The notes under the pieces were generated by a model. It ran no database searches and had not been told where the DNA came from. It saw only the letters and a list, made by a program, of their open reading frames with translations. 64,000 nt of DNA from Leeuwenhoekiella sp044542075. GTDB lineage: Bacteria; Bacteroidota; Bacteroidia; Flavobacteriales; Flavobacteriaceae. Both the position numbers and the translations under genes were made by a program. This document shows, piece after piece, positions 1-8,224 of the stretch. Location of the stretch: NCBI RefSeq assembly GCF_044542075.1, contig NZ_JBITTU010000007.1, positions 62,001 through 126,000 of the forward strand, given 5' to 3'. Each line of letters starts with the position of its first letter. The first letter of the stretch is position 1.

Positions 1-505
1 GCTTAAAAGTCTAACAGATATAGGTTGTACCGAAGATATTATAGAAGATGCACCTACCATAATAGGCAATGCTTTACTAAAAGCCAGATATGTAAAACAA
101 AAATATGGTTATGATTGCTTTGCAGACGATACCGGCTTAGAAGTTGAAGCTTTAGATGGTGCTCCCGGCGTCTATAGTGCGCGTTATGCCGGTGAGCAAA
201 AAGATGCTAACGATAATATTGATAAACTGCTCTCTGAACTTAAAACTAAAGAAAACCGAAAAGCTCATTTTAAAACTGTGATTGCACTTATTATTGATCA
301 AAAAGAAATTTGCTTTGAAGGAATTTGCAATGGTGAGATTACATTGGGCAGAACGGGTTCAGAAGGTTTTGGTTACGACCCCGTTTTTAAACCTGAAGGT
401 TATGAGGAAACCTTTGCTCAAATGCCACTCTCTTTAAAAAACAAAATAGGACACCGCGGAAAAGCTACTGAAAAACTAATTATTTCACTTCAAAATTCTC
501 AATGA
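1..505 (+). CDS. rdgB: RdgB/HAM1 non-canonical purine NTP pyrophosphatase, 5' end missing
   Basis: The reading frame enters the window open (first full codon at base 2) and ends at a TAA at 503-505, so the N-terminus lies upstream. The enzyme hydrolyses dITP, XTP and related non-canonical nucleotides to monophosphates, which keeps damaged purines out of nucleic acids. The visible part carries the family blocks FADDTGLEVEALDGAPG followed by YSARYAG, SEGFGYDPVF and, near the end, GHRGKA, in the expected order. About 167 residues are present against a usual length near 190, so only the N-terminal substrate loop is absent. A start at 278 would discard the catalytic Asp block and is rejected. Confidence 0.95.
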   Translation, partial: LKSLTDIGCTEDIIEDAPTIIGNALLKARYVKQKYGYDCFADDTGLEVEALDGAPGVYSARYAGEQKDANDNIDKLLSELKTKENRKAHFKTVIALIIDQKEICFEGICNGEITLGRTGSEGFGYDPVFKPEGYEETFAQMPLSLKNKIGHRGKATEKLIISLQNSQ

Positions 506-631
506 TTAGCGTTTTTTTTCAATAATGGAGATTTTTAATTAACCCCACACAAAACAATTAGTTGCTAAACTTTTGATTTACAGTGAACTAAATCATAACA
601 TACTTCTACTTCTTCTTACATTTATTAACAT

Positions 632-639
632 TATCTTTG
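632..639 (+). promoter_or_regulatory. Bacteroidota -7 box before the DEAD-box helicase gene
   Basis: TATCTTTG matches the Bacteroidota -7 consensus TAnnTTTG and lies 41 bases before the helicase ATG. No clear TTTG is seen at the -33 position, so this is only half of a consensus promoter. Confidence 0.45.
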
Positions 640-680
640 CAGCCTCTTAAATCAACGTTGATTGAAGATAATTTTTTTAT

Positions 681-2534
681 ATGAGTACATTTAAAGCGTT
701 AGGACTTAATGATGCCATCTTGCAAGCTGTAACCGATATGGGTTTTACAGAGCCTTCAGAAGTGCAAGAAAAAGCCATCCCAGTCCTATTACGCGAGGCA
801 ACAGACGTAGTTGCACTCGCCCAGACAGGAACAGGTAAAACGGCAGCATTTGGTTTTCCGCTTATTCAAAAAGTAGATGCAACCAGTCGCAAAACACAGG
901 GATTAATAATCTCTCCAACTCGTGAACTATGTCTACAAATTACAAACGAACTTAAAAGCTATTCTAAATATGTTAAGGGTTTAAATACCGTTGCTGTTTA
1001 TGGAGGAGCTAACATACAAGAACAAGCCCGTCAGATTTCGCGTGGTGCTCAAATAATCGTTGCAACGCCGGGTCGTATGCAAGATATGATGCGACGTAAT
1101 CTGGTAGATATTTCAGGAATTGATTTTTGTATTCTTGATGAAGCAGATGAGATGCTTAATATGGGATTCTATGAGGATATAACAACTATTCTTGCAGACA
1201 CTCCTAAAAACAAACAAACCTGGTTATTTTCGGCCACTATGCCTAAAGAGGTTGCTCGCATCGCTAAGCAATTTATGAATGACCCTATAGAAATTACGGT
1301 AGGAACCAAGAATATGGGTGCTGAAAATGTTTCGCACGAATATTATATGGTTAACGCCCGTGATCGTTATCAGGCTTTAAAACGTCTGGCAGATGCTAAT
1401 CCTGAAATTTTCTCAGTTGTATTTTGTCGTACTAAACGCGATACTCAGAAAGTAGCTGAACAACTTATAGAAGACGGTTACAATGCTTCTGCATTGCACG
1501 GAGATTTAAGTCAAAATCAACGTGATCTGGTTATGAAAAGCTTTAGAGCACGTCAAATACAAATGCTTGTTGCTACAGATGTTGCTGCACGTGGTATTGA
1601 CGTAGATGATATTACGCACGTAATCAACTACCAATTACCAGATGAAATAGAAACCTATACGCACCGTAGTGGTCGTACAGGACGTGCCGGTAAAACTGGT
1701 ATTTCTATGGTTATCGTTTCAAAAAGCGAAGTACGTAAGGTTAGAACTTTAGAAAAAATAATCAACAAAAAATTCATTCAAAAAGATATTCCTACAGGGA
1801 TGGAAATTTGTGAAGTACAGTTAATGCACCTTGCAAATGATATTCGCAATACCACGATTAACGAGGAAATCAACCCCTATCTTTTTAGTATAAATGAAGT
1901 TCTTGAAGGTTTAAGCCGTGAAGAACTTATAAAGAAAGTATTTTCGGTAGAATTTACACGTTTCTTTAACTACTACAAAAAGACGAAAGATCTTAATGCA
2001 GGAGTAGTTGCAGATATGAAAGAAGATTCTGGTGAGTCTACACGTTATTTTATAAACGTAGGACAGCGTGATGGTTTTGACTGGATGAGTTTAAAAGACT
2101 TCTTAAAAGATCTAACAGGATTAGGTGAAGGTATATATAAAGTTGATTGTAAAGACTCGTTTTCATTTTTTAATACAGATACAGAACATAAGGAAGCAAT
2201 TTTAGCTTTATTTGAAGACTTTAATCTTAAAGGTCGCTCAGTACACGTAGAAATCACCAAAGACACCAGAAGCGGTGGCGGCGGTGGCGGCAAACGCAAA
2301 CGTAACGATCGCAGAAGTGGTCCCTCTGGCGGAGGTGGCGGCGGTAGACGCAGAGATGATTCTGGAGGTGACGACGGTTTTAAAAAACGTAGATCTTCTG
2401 GAGGTGGAAGCGGCAGAGATCGTAACAGCAGCAGCGAGCGAAGCGGTGGTGAACGTAGAGGTAAAAGTAAACCAGCAGGAGAACGTGAAAATAAAAGCCC
2501 GTTTTCAGGAAAAAGAAGAAGACGCGACCGTTAA
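681..2534 (+). CDS. DEAD-box ATP-dependent RNA helicase with DbpA-type RNA-binding domain and RG-rich tail
   Basis: The product (617 aa) is an RNA-remodelling helicase of the DeaD/CsdA/DbpA type, expected to act in ribosome assembly or RNA decay. All helicase motifs are visible: Q-motif region near residue 20, AQTGTGKT, PTREL, TPGR, DEAD, SAT, then HGDLSQNQRD, ATDVAARGID and HRSGRTGRAG. Residues of about 450-530 resemble the RRM-like DbpA domain that gives such helicases their RNA contact. From about residue 531 the protein is a low-complexity tail of Gly runs with Arg, Lys and Ser, likely disordered and RNA-binding; it makes the DNA locally GC-rich. The start at 681 gives a normal N-terminus. 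Exact orthology to deaD or another named helicase is not decided. Confidence 0.95.
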   Translation: MSTFKALGLNDAILQAVTDMGFTEPSEVQEKAIPVLLREATDVVALAQTGTGKTAAFGFPLIQKVDATSRKTQGLIISPTRELCLQITNELKSYSKYVKGLNTVAVYGGANIQEQARQISRGAQIIVATPGRMQDMMRRNLVDISGIDFCILDEADEMLNMGFYEDITTILADTPKNKQTWLFSATMPKEVARIAKQFMNDPIEITVGTKNMGAENVSHEYYMVNARDRYQALKRLADANPEIFSVVFCRTKRDTQKVAEQLIEDGYNASALHGDLSQNQRDLVMKSFRARQIQMLVATDVAARGIDVDDITHVINYQLPDEIETYTHRSGRTGRAGKTGISMVIVSKSEVRKVRTLEKIINKKFIQKDIPTGMEICEVQLMHLANDIRNTTINEEINPYLFSINEVLEGLSREELIKKVFSVEFTRFFNYYKKTKDLNAGVVADMKEDSGESTRYFINVGQRDGFDWMSLKDFLKDLTGLGEGIYKVDCKDSFSFFNTDTEHKEAILALFEDFNLKGRSVHVEITKDTRSGGGGGGKRKRNDRRSGPSGGGGGGRRRDDSGGDDGFKKRRSSGGGSGRDRNSSSERSGGERRGKSKPAGERENKSPFSGKRRRRDR

Positions 2535-2607
2535 TTGACTATTAATTTTATAAGTATTGTCACGTTTGGTATGATTTTATCGTCTCTTTTTCTAAATTGA
2601 AAGCTAT

Positions 2608-3393
2608 ATGAAGAAGATTTTTATACTACTCCTGTGTGTTGTTTTACCCGGAGCTATTTTTGCGCAACAGGTTACTTCAGACGAGGCTGAAGAAAGTATC
2701 ATTGAAGGTACTGTAATAAACGCCTCTACAGATCAGGCACTCGAAGGAGTAAATATTATAAACCTTAATACTGTAAAAGGAACCACAACTGGTACAGACG
2801 GAACATTTAAAATCAGGGCATCTTCTACAGATACCCTGTTTTTTTCTTTTTTAGGTTTTAAAACCTTACAAGTACGTGTTACCAATGACTGGAAACGTTT
2901 TGGAGATGTAAAGGTAAAGATGACCGAAACCGGGATTGCTCTAGAGGAAGTAGTAGTTAAGAATATAGAGCTTACGGGGTATCTCGAGATTGATGCACGT
3001 AACGTTCCTGTTTATAAAAATGTACGATACAGTATATCTGGCTTAGACACGGCTTATGAAGCAGGTAATTCTCAGCCTGGCGCTATTAATAAGGTATTAA
3101 GTGCCATATTTAATCCGGCAGATTTTCTAAATAAAGTCTTCTCAAATAAAAGCTCCCAAATGCGGAAGCTTAGACAAATGAAGGAAGACGATAATATTAG
3201 AAATCTTCTAGTTACTAAATTTGACCGAGAAACACTTTCTGCATTATTACAAGTTCCCAAAGAAGATATTGAAGCGATTTTAGGACGTTGTGATTATTCG
3301 CAGAGTTTTGTAAAGTCGGCAAATGACCTCCAAATATTAGATGCTTTAAGCAGCTGTTATGAAGAGTATAAAGTGCTCAATAGAGATAAGTAA
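2608..3393 (+). CDS. Secreted protein with carboxypeptidase-regulatory-like domain
   Basis: The protein (261 aa) begins with a Sec signal peptide ending near IFAQQ. Residues of about 32-110 form a carboxypeptidase-regulatory-like beta-sandwich (EGTVINASTDQALEGVNI, then GTTTGTDGTFKI and FSFLGFKT), the module found at the N-terminus of SusC-type receptors. Here it is not followed by a plug or barrel. The remaining 150 residues are of unknown type, with predicted helices. It stands alone between the helicase gene and a convergent trmH and is probably periplasmic or outer-membrane associated. The domain call is good; the function is unknown. Confidence 0.75.
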   Translation: MKKIFILLLCVVLPGAIFAQQVTSDEAEESIIEGTVINASTDQALEGVNIINLNTVKGTTTGTDGTFKIRASSTDTLFFSFLGFKTLQVRVTNDWKRFGDVKVKMTETGIALEEVVVKNIELTGYLEIDARNVPVYKNVRYSISGLDTAYEAGNSQPGAINKVLSAIFNPADFLNKVFSNKSSQMRKLRQMKEDDNIRNLLVTKFDRETLSALLQVPKEDIEAILGRCDYSQSFVKSANDLQILDALSSCYEEYKVLNRDK

Positions 3394-3415
3394 CTAAGAC
3401 ATTTAGATGCAAATA

Positions 3416-3452
3416 AAATAGCCTTTATATGATAAGCATATAAAGGCTATTT
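3416..3452. terminator. Bidirectional intrinsic terminator
   Basis: A perfect 16-bp stem (3416-3431 with 3437-3452, core TAGCCTTTATATG) with a 5-base loop sits between the convergent regulatory-domain protein and trmH. A/T tracts on both sides suit termination from both directions. Confidence 0.85.
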
Positions 3453-4108
3453 TATTTTACCTTACTATTAAAGTGCTCAATTAGTTGATCGTAATTTTTA
3501 AGATTACGAGTTAACCACAGATCCTTGATTTGAGTAATGTCTGCAGGTTTTAAAACCCAATCTAGATTTGAATTGCGCAAACGTTGAGTTAATTCTTGTA
3601 ATAAAATAGCAGCGCATACAGATATATTTAAGCTCTGGGTAAAACCAAATGTTGGAATATAGATGTACTCATCTGCTGCCTCTATAACGGTATCAGTAAG
3701 GCCATCTTTTTCACTTCCGAAGAATAAAACAGTAGGTTGATCTAATTTAAAATCTTCAAGTTTATGAGCTGTGTGATGCGGAGTAGTAGCTACAATTTTA
3801 TAACCTTTACTTTTTAAACTACTTAGCGCTTCTTTTGTACTGTCATATCTGTAAACGCTCGTCCATTTCTGCGCTCCCATCGCAATCTCGCGATCTATTC
3901 GTTTTCCTTTAAGTTCTTCTATCACGTGTACATCCTGTACACCAAATGCATCGCAACTACGCATCACAGCACTTGTATTATGCAAATGCCCTACATCTTC
4001 TATAGCAACCGTTAAAAAGCGTGTACGTTGCTCTAGGACCTCTTTAAATAGCTGCTGGCGTCGTGGTGTTAGGTAAGATTCTAGGTACTCTGTTAATTCT
4101 AAATTCAT
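3452..4108 (-). CDS. trmH: tRNA/rRNA 2'-O-methyltransferase, TrmH (SpoU) family
   Basis: This 218-aa SPOUT-fold enzyme transfers methyl from S-adenosylmethionine to a ribose 2'-OH, most likely Gm18 of tRNA. The three knot motifs are present: NTSAVMRSCDAFGV with the conserved Asn and Arg near residues 43-50, LFFGSEKDGLT, and IPTFGFTQSLNISVCAA. The length and the N-terminal helical extension (LTPRRQQLFKEVLEQRT) fit TrmH better than TrmL or RlmB. It follows the CHRD lipoprotein gene but is separated from it by a terminator, so it probably has its own promoter in the short gap. Confidence 0.88.
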   Translation of the reverse strand: MNLELTEYLESYLTPRRQQLFKEVLEQRTRFLTVAIEDVGHLHNTSAVMRSCDAFGVQDVHVIEELKGKRIDREIAMGAQKWTSVYRYDSTKEALSSLKSKGYKIVATTPHHTAHKLEDFKLDQPTVLFFGSEKDGLTDTVIEAADEYIYIPTFGFTQSLNISVCAAILLQELTQRLRNSNLDWVLKPADITQIKDLWLTRNLKNYDQLIEHFNSKVK

Positions 4109-4124
4109 GATGTCTAAAAATAAA

Positions 4125-4150
4125 AAAACCCGGCCAATTGGCCGGGTTTT
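4125..4150 (-). terminator. Intrinsic terminator of the CHRD lipoprotein gene
   Basis: An 11-bp GC-rich stem (AAAACCCGGCC with GGCCGGGTTTT, loop AATT) is followed on the minus strand by a run of T residues. It lies just after the CHRD stop codon and before the trmH start. Confidence 0.88.
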
Positions 4151-4170
4151 AAATTCAATATTTGGGTTTT

Positions 4171-6168
4171 TTACTGAACGTTTGACCCTACGTTACCCTG
4201 TGCTATTAAAGTAGCCAGATTAGTTGCACTTAAGTGTACATTAACATAACCGTCAATAGCAATCATTTGATCATAAGTGATTGCCGCACCATCTGCACCA
4301 TTGTATTTTGATACGTTAGTTTTACTAATACCATCAACTCCCATTACATTAGTAAGTGAAATTAAAATATCACCAGGAGCTTCTGCTACAGAACCTGCAT
4401 GTATATGTGCAGGATGATCTCCACCCACAGTAGTACCTGCTAGGTCTATAGTAACTAGAGTTTCATCATTAACACGCTCTTCAAACTTTACTGTACCATT
4501 AATCATTGGGTTAGAAACCGAATTTAAAACATACGTCTTACTCGTTCCTGTCAACTCATTTTGACCTATATCACCTTGAGCGACGATAGTGCTAAGCTGT
4601 GCACCAGAACCTAAATGTACATTGATGTACCCATCAAATTCTAGTAAATCATCATAGCTCACATCTTCACCAGCATTTGGAGTTGCTGCCGCATCATCAC
4701 CATTAAGACCCTCTACCTGAGCAGCACCCATACCTGTTGTACCATCTACCATTCCTAAAGTGATAAGAATCGCACCAGTCTCTGCTGCAGTATTTGCATG
4801 TATGTGGGCAGGATGCATACCACCATCTGGAGTACCATTCAACATCAATTCAACAAGAGTTGTACCATCTTTACGCTCAGAAAATAATGCTGAACCATTG
4901 ATTGTTGCAACATCTGCAGAACCCAAAACATAAGTTTTTGTATTTCCAGTTAACTCATTAGCACCTATATCTGTTTGAGAAACTACGGTAGCTAATTGAG
5001 CATCAGGACCTAAATGTATATTTATGTACCCGTCAAAATCGAGTAAGTCTTCATAAGTAACGGCCGTCTCGTCATTAAGTGCCGCTACATTAGTCATACT
5101 TAAACCTGTATCACCATTAACACCCTGAAGACTTACAACAATTGCGCCGGTCTCAACTGCACTATTTGCGTGAATGTGAGCCGGGTGAGTAGCCCCTGCT
5201 ATTGTATTTTCAACATCTAATATTATTAAAGAAGTACTATCTGCACGCATTGAAAAAGTTGCCGTACCCTTAATATCTGCATCAGTCTTCGCCTTAAGCA
5301 TATATTCTTTAGTATCTACAATTTCATTTTGACCTATGTCCCCTTGAGCAACGATTGTGCTTAATTGAGTCGCACTTAGATGCACGTTGATATAACCATC
5401 AAATTCAAGTAAGTCATCATAGCTTACGGCCGCACCAGCGTTAGGTGTACCATCTGTACCATTTAAAGCTGTAACATCTGTCTTACTTAAACCAGTATCA
5501 CCTATTACAGTAGCAAGAGATACAACAATCGCTCCGTTGTCTAGTGTTGTACCTGCATGTATATGTGCAGGATGCATACCACCATCTGGTGTACCATCTA
5601 TGTCAAGTGTTACCAAAGTTTTTCCACTCACGCGCTCTTCAAATAAAGCTATTCCATCAATGCCATCTACATCTTTTGTAAATAAAGTATACTCTTTAGA
5701 TTCTCCGGTTAAGTCATTTTGACCTATATCTCCTTGAGCCAGTAATGTTCCTAGGTTATCTGCACTAGCGTGTACATTAATATAACCATCAAAAGCAATC
5801 AAGTCAGCATAAGAAAGCGCAGACCCATCATTTGTAGCTGTTATATTTGTCAAACTTCTACGTGTTGCGCCATCAACAGGAGTCAAGTCGACAACAATAT
5901 CACCTCCTTCAAGAGCTGTACCTGCATGTATATGAGCAGGATGCGAGCCACTTGTTGTCCCATCCATTAGGATGCTAACATCAGTAGAACCGTCCAATTT
6001 TTCTGTAAATGTAACAGTACCACTAATGTCTGGATTTGATACTGAGGCCAAATCGTACGTTGTAATATTTCCCGTTGCCTCACCAGGAATAACGTCAATA
6101 CCATCATCATCGCTGTTACAACCTACAAGCGATAAAAGTGTAAATGCTAGTAAATAAATTTTTTTCAT
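4171..6168 (-). CDS. Surface lipoprotein with five CHRD repeats
   Basis: The start is set at the ATG at 6168, not an upstream in-frame Met, because it gives a lipoprotein signal with lipobox LVGC (Cys17) followed by acidic SDDD, like the Bacteroidota surface-export signal. The 665-aa product is five tandem CHRD-like domains of about 123-133 residues. Each carries HPAHIHA (starting near residues 76, 199, 328, 452 and 585) and closes with a DGYINVHLS-like strand followed by AQGDIGQNE. CHRD domains occur in chordin and in many bacterial secreted proteins; their bacterial role is not established. The clustered His residues suggest metal binding, which is inference. The gene appears monocistronic with its own terminator. 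Confidence 0.85.
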   Translation of the reverse strand: MKKIYLLAFTLLSLVGCNSDDDGIDVIPGEATGNITTYDLASVSNPDISGTVTFTEKLDGSTDVSILMDGTTSGSHPAHIHAGTALEGGDIVVDLTPVDGATRRSLTNITATNDGSALSYADLIAFDGYINVHASADNLGTLLAQGDIGQNDLTGESKEYTLFTKDVDGIDGIALFEERVSGKTLVTLDIDGTPDGGMHPAHIHAGTTLDNGAIVVSLATVIGDTGLSKTDVTALNGTDGTPNAGAAVSYDDLLEFDGYINVHLSATQLSTIVAQGDIGQNEIVDTKEYMLKAKTDADIKGTATFSMRADSTSLIILDVENTIAGATHPAHIHANSAVETGAIVVSLQGVNGDTGLSMTNVAALNDETAVTYEDLLDFDGYINIHLGPDAQLATVVSQTDIGANELTGNTKTYVLGSADVATINGSALFSERKDGTTLVELMLNGTPDGGMHPAHIHANTAAETGAILITLGMVDGTTGMGAAQVEGLNGDDAAATPNAGEDVSYDDLLEFDGYINVHLGSGAQLSTIVAQGDIGQNELTGTSKTYVLNSVSNPMINGTVKFEERVNDETLVTIDLAGTTVGGDHPAHIHAGSVAEAPGDILISLTNVMGVDGISKTNVSKYNGADGAAITYDQMIAIDGYVNVHLSATNLATLIAQGNVGSNVQ

Positions 6169-6265
6169 AAAAGTATGTTTTTTTAGAATTATTGCAATTA
6201 TAATGAATAATAAGTGATTTTTATACGAATAATCTAACAATACTCTATCTTTAAGAACTAACCCT

Positions 6266-6273
6266 CAAAGCTA
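6266..6273 (-). promoter_or_regulatory. Candidate -7 box for the CHRD lipoprotein gene
   Basis: Read on the minus strand this is TAGCTTTG, a match to TAnnTTTG, about 98 bases before the chosen start. There is no good TTTG at -33. The rest of the 256-base gap to the sirtuin gene is AT-rich without other recognisable structure. Confidence 0.35.
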
Positions 6274-6424
6274 AAATGGCGCTAATTTTTTAAATAAATA
6301 TTTAAACACCTCTTTCCCAGGCGATAAGGCGAAGTATTATTTCTGATTATTTAAAATCTATCTAGTAAATTTTAATATCAAACTATTATTATTTTAATTT
6401 ATAATTTTAAACACAAATAACATT

Positions 6425-7105
6425 TTGAAAAATATTGTCGTACTCTCAGGTGCAGGGATTAGTGCAGAAAGTGGTCTTAAAACTTTTAGAGATGCAAACG
6501 GTTTATGGGAAGGTCATGATGTTATGGAAGTTGCCAGTCCCGAAGGTTGGTCTAAAAATCAAGAACTGGTATTAGATTTTTACAATCAACGCCGACGGCA
6601 ACTTAAAACGGTACAGCCCAATGCTGCACACAAAGCTTTGGTTGCTCTTGAAGCTAATTACAATATTGACATAATTACTCAAAATGTTGATGATTTACAT
6701 GAACGGGCCGGCAGCAGTGCTGTAGTACATCTGCATGGCGAACTTTTAAAAGCCCGAAGTACTGCCGACGAAAGCATTGTTTTAGATTGGAATACTGATA
6801 TTATAACCGGTGATCGCTGTTCAAAAAACAGCCAGTTGCGCCCGCATATTGTTTGGTTCGGAGAGATGGTTCCTTTACTAGACACTGCTGCAGCACTGGT
6901 GTCTCAAGCTCATTATATTATAATTGTGGGTACTTCTATGCAGGTTTATCCTGCAGCAGGATTAATTGATTATGCTAAACAAGATGCTACAATCTATTTT
7001 ATAGATCCAAAGCCCAGCATCAACTCCCGTAAGAATCTTAACGTTATTGCTGAAAAAGCTACTATAGGTATTCCTACTGTGGTTGAGGAATTGATGAATA
7101 GCTAA
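6425..7105 (+). CDS. cobB: Sir2-family NAD-dependent protein deacylase (CobB type)
   Basis: The 226-aa product removes acyl groups from lysines using NAD+. It shows GAGISAESG, FRDANGLWE, TQNVDDLHERAGS and HLHGE with the likely catalytic His at about residue 104, and GTSMQVYPAAGL near the end. Tyr53 and Arg56 form the YxxR pair that in class III sirtuins favours succinyl or malonyl lysine. Only one Cys lies in the region where many sirtuins hold zinc with four; this zinc-less form appears common in Bacteroidota relatives. The start is a TTG at 6425, since no ATG fits before the nucleotide-binding motif. The 3' end overlaps the convergent haem-binding gene by 32 bases. Confidence 0.9.
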   Translation: MKNIVVLSGAGISAESGLKTFRDANGLWEGHDVMEVASPEGWSKNQELVLDFYNQRRRQLKTVQPNAAHKALVALEANYNIDIITQNVDDLHERAGSSAVVHLHGELLKARSTADESIVLDWNTDIITGDRCSKNSQLRPHIVWFGEMVPLLDTAAALVSQAHYIIIVGTSMQVYPAAGLIDYAKQDATIYFIDPKPSINSRKNLNVIAEKATIGIPTVVEELMNS

Positions 7106-7547
7106 GTCGTGCAGCTTTTACCCAATTAATAATAGCCTCAGCCTGTGCAGCGCTCAACTTTGCATCTTGATGAATTAACGTATACGAATCTAGCGGCATC
7201 TCGTTCTTTTCAATCTCTTCAAGAACTTCTTCTAATTTATGATCTTTTCGCTTTGCTGTATAATTTCCCCAATCTGCAAAGTTTAAATGTTCTTTTCCTT
7301 CCTCTACATGATCTGCAAGAAAGAAACTTACAGGTGCCAGATTTGCATACCAGGGATACTGTGTTTGATTGCTATGACAATCATAGCAGGATGTTTTTAA
7401 AATGCCAGCAACCTGCTGAGAAGGTCTCGTTTCAGCAAGAAAAGGTTCTAATGATTCATAGCCTTCTTCATTTTTTTCAACAGGAAAAAATTGAATTACA
7501 ATGAGAACCACAAGAGCCAACTTAAGAAAACGTTTAATCCAGATCAT
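7074..7547 (-). CDS. Haem-binding-domain protein with a single CxxCH
   Basis: The start at 7547 gives a 157-aa protein with an N-terminal membrane anchor (residues of about 6-21) and a periplasmic domain. CYDCH at residues 54-58 is a c-type haem attachment motif, followed by SNQTQYPWY and, further on, a Met in KNEMPLDSYT that could be the axial ligand. This matches the small haem-binding domain seen next to cytochrome-type proteins in Bacteroidota; it is probably an electron carrier or sensor. In-frame Met codons at 7568 and 7598 are possible but would place hydrophilic residues before the anchor and run into the divergent gene. It overlaps cobB at its 3' end. Confidence 0.78.
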   Translation of the reverse strand: MIWIKRFLKLALVVLIVIQFFPVEKNEEGYESLEPFLAETRPSQQVAGILKTSCYDCHSNQTQYPWYANLAPVSFFLADHVEEGKEHLNFADWGNYTAKRKDHKLEEVLEEIEKNEMPLDSYTLIHQDAKLSAAQAEAIINWVKAARLSYSSIPQPQ

Positions 7548-7583
7548 TTTTTTATTTTTAAGCCCCATAAACTTAGGCAATAA

Positions 7584-8138
7584 ATGGATACTGCCCACTG
7601 GGATTATCTACTATCTCAAACCTGCGCTTCCCGAAGCAGCAGATACTCTCACGCAAAAGTTTTACTTCAAAATGAAAATCTGTTAGCTTTTACTTTAGCG
7701 TGTATTTCTGAAAAAAAATCTGAAAACCATATTAAGGCTGCCTGGGTTTTAGAAATGGCTCTCCGAGAAAAAATTCAGTTTCTAATACCTCAACTCGATT
7801 TATTTTTTGAAGTAGCTCAAAATTTAACTAACAATGCTACGAAGCGCTCTTTCTCAAAAATTTTTGAATTACTTACCGAAACACACTACATAAAAAAACA
7901 AGAATTACTGAATAGTGCACAAAAGACCTTACTCGTAACTTTGTGTTTTGATCTATTAATCGCAAAGGAGAAAGTTGCTGCTCAAGTTTATGCAATGCAA
8001 AGTCTTTTTTATTTAAGTACAGATTTTAAATGGGTTAAAAATGAATTACAATTACAGTTAGAGTTGATGTATCCTAATGCAAAACCTGGTGTAAAATCAC
8101 GCACAAAGAAGATTTTGAAAGCTTTAAAACGCTCGTAA
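7584..8138 (+). CDS. HEAT-like helical protein encoded beside purB
   Basis: The 184-aa product is soluble and almost wholly helical, with a spacing of hydrophobic residues like HEAT or ARM repeats (for example HIKAAWVLEMALREK and KVAAQVYAMQSLFYLS). It resembles a flavobacterial family that is often mislabelled adenylosuccinate lyase because it sits directly before purB; none of the lyase signatures is present here. It starts 36 bases from the divergent haem-binding gene and ends 86 bases before purB, which has its own promoter. Its function is unknown; a scaffold role is inference. Confidence 0.75.
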   Translation: MDTAHWDYLLSQTCASRSSRYSHAKVLLQNENLLAFTLACISEKKSENHIKAAWVLEMALREKIQFLIPQLDLFFEVAQNLTNNATKRSFSKIFELLTETHYIKKQELLNSAQKTLLVTLCFDLLIAKEKVAAQVYAMQSLFYLSTDFKWVKNELQLQLELMYPNAKPGVKSRTKKILKALKRS

Positions 8139-8171
8139 TAGATTCTACTTACGCATTCTTTCTATTTGAGG

Positions 8172-8202
8172 TTTGTTACTAGCTTTGAGCTATGTATCTT
8201 TG
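8172..8202 (+). promoter_or_regulatory. Consensus Bacteroidota promoter of purB
   Basis: TTTG at 8172-8175 is followed after exactly 19 bases by TATCTTTG at 8195-8202, matching TTTG-N19-TAnnTTTG. The purB start lies 22 bases downstream, leaving a short leader. Confidence 0.82.
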
Positions 8203-8224
8203 CCGTTTAAATTAAAAACTAATT

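Noticed and set aside
2275..2538. An 87-codon plus-strand frame and an opposing minus-strand frame (2045-2299) over the helicase tail
   Set aside because: Both are open only because the Gly/Arg-rich tail uses GGN and CGN codons; their products are low-complexity and lack any start context. The helicase frame has strong homology motifs.
4390..5950. Regular DNA repeats of about 370-400 bases that could be taken for a tandem repeat element
   Set aside because: They are the coding DNA of the five CHRD domains, in frame and with protein-level conservation.
7145..7504. A 119-codon plus-strand frame opposite the haem-binding gene
   Set aside because: It is antisense to a gene with a CxxCH motif and membrane anchor and has no recognisable features.
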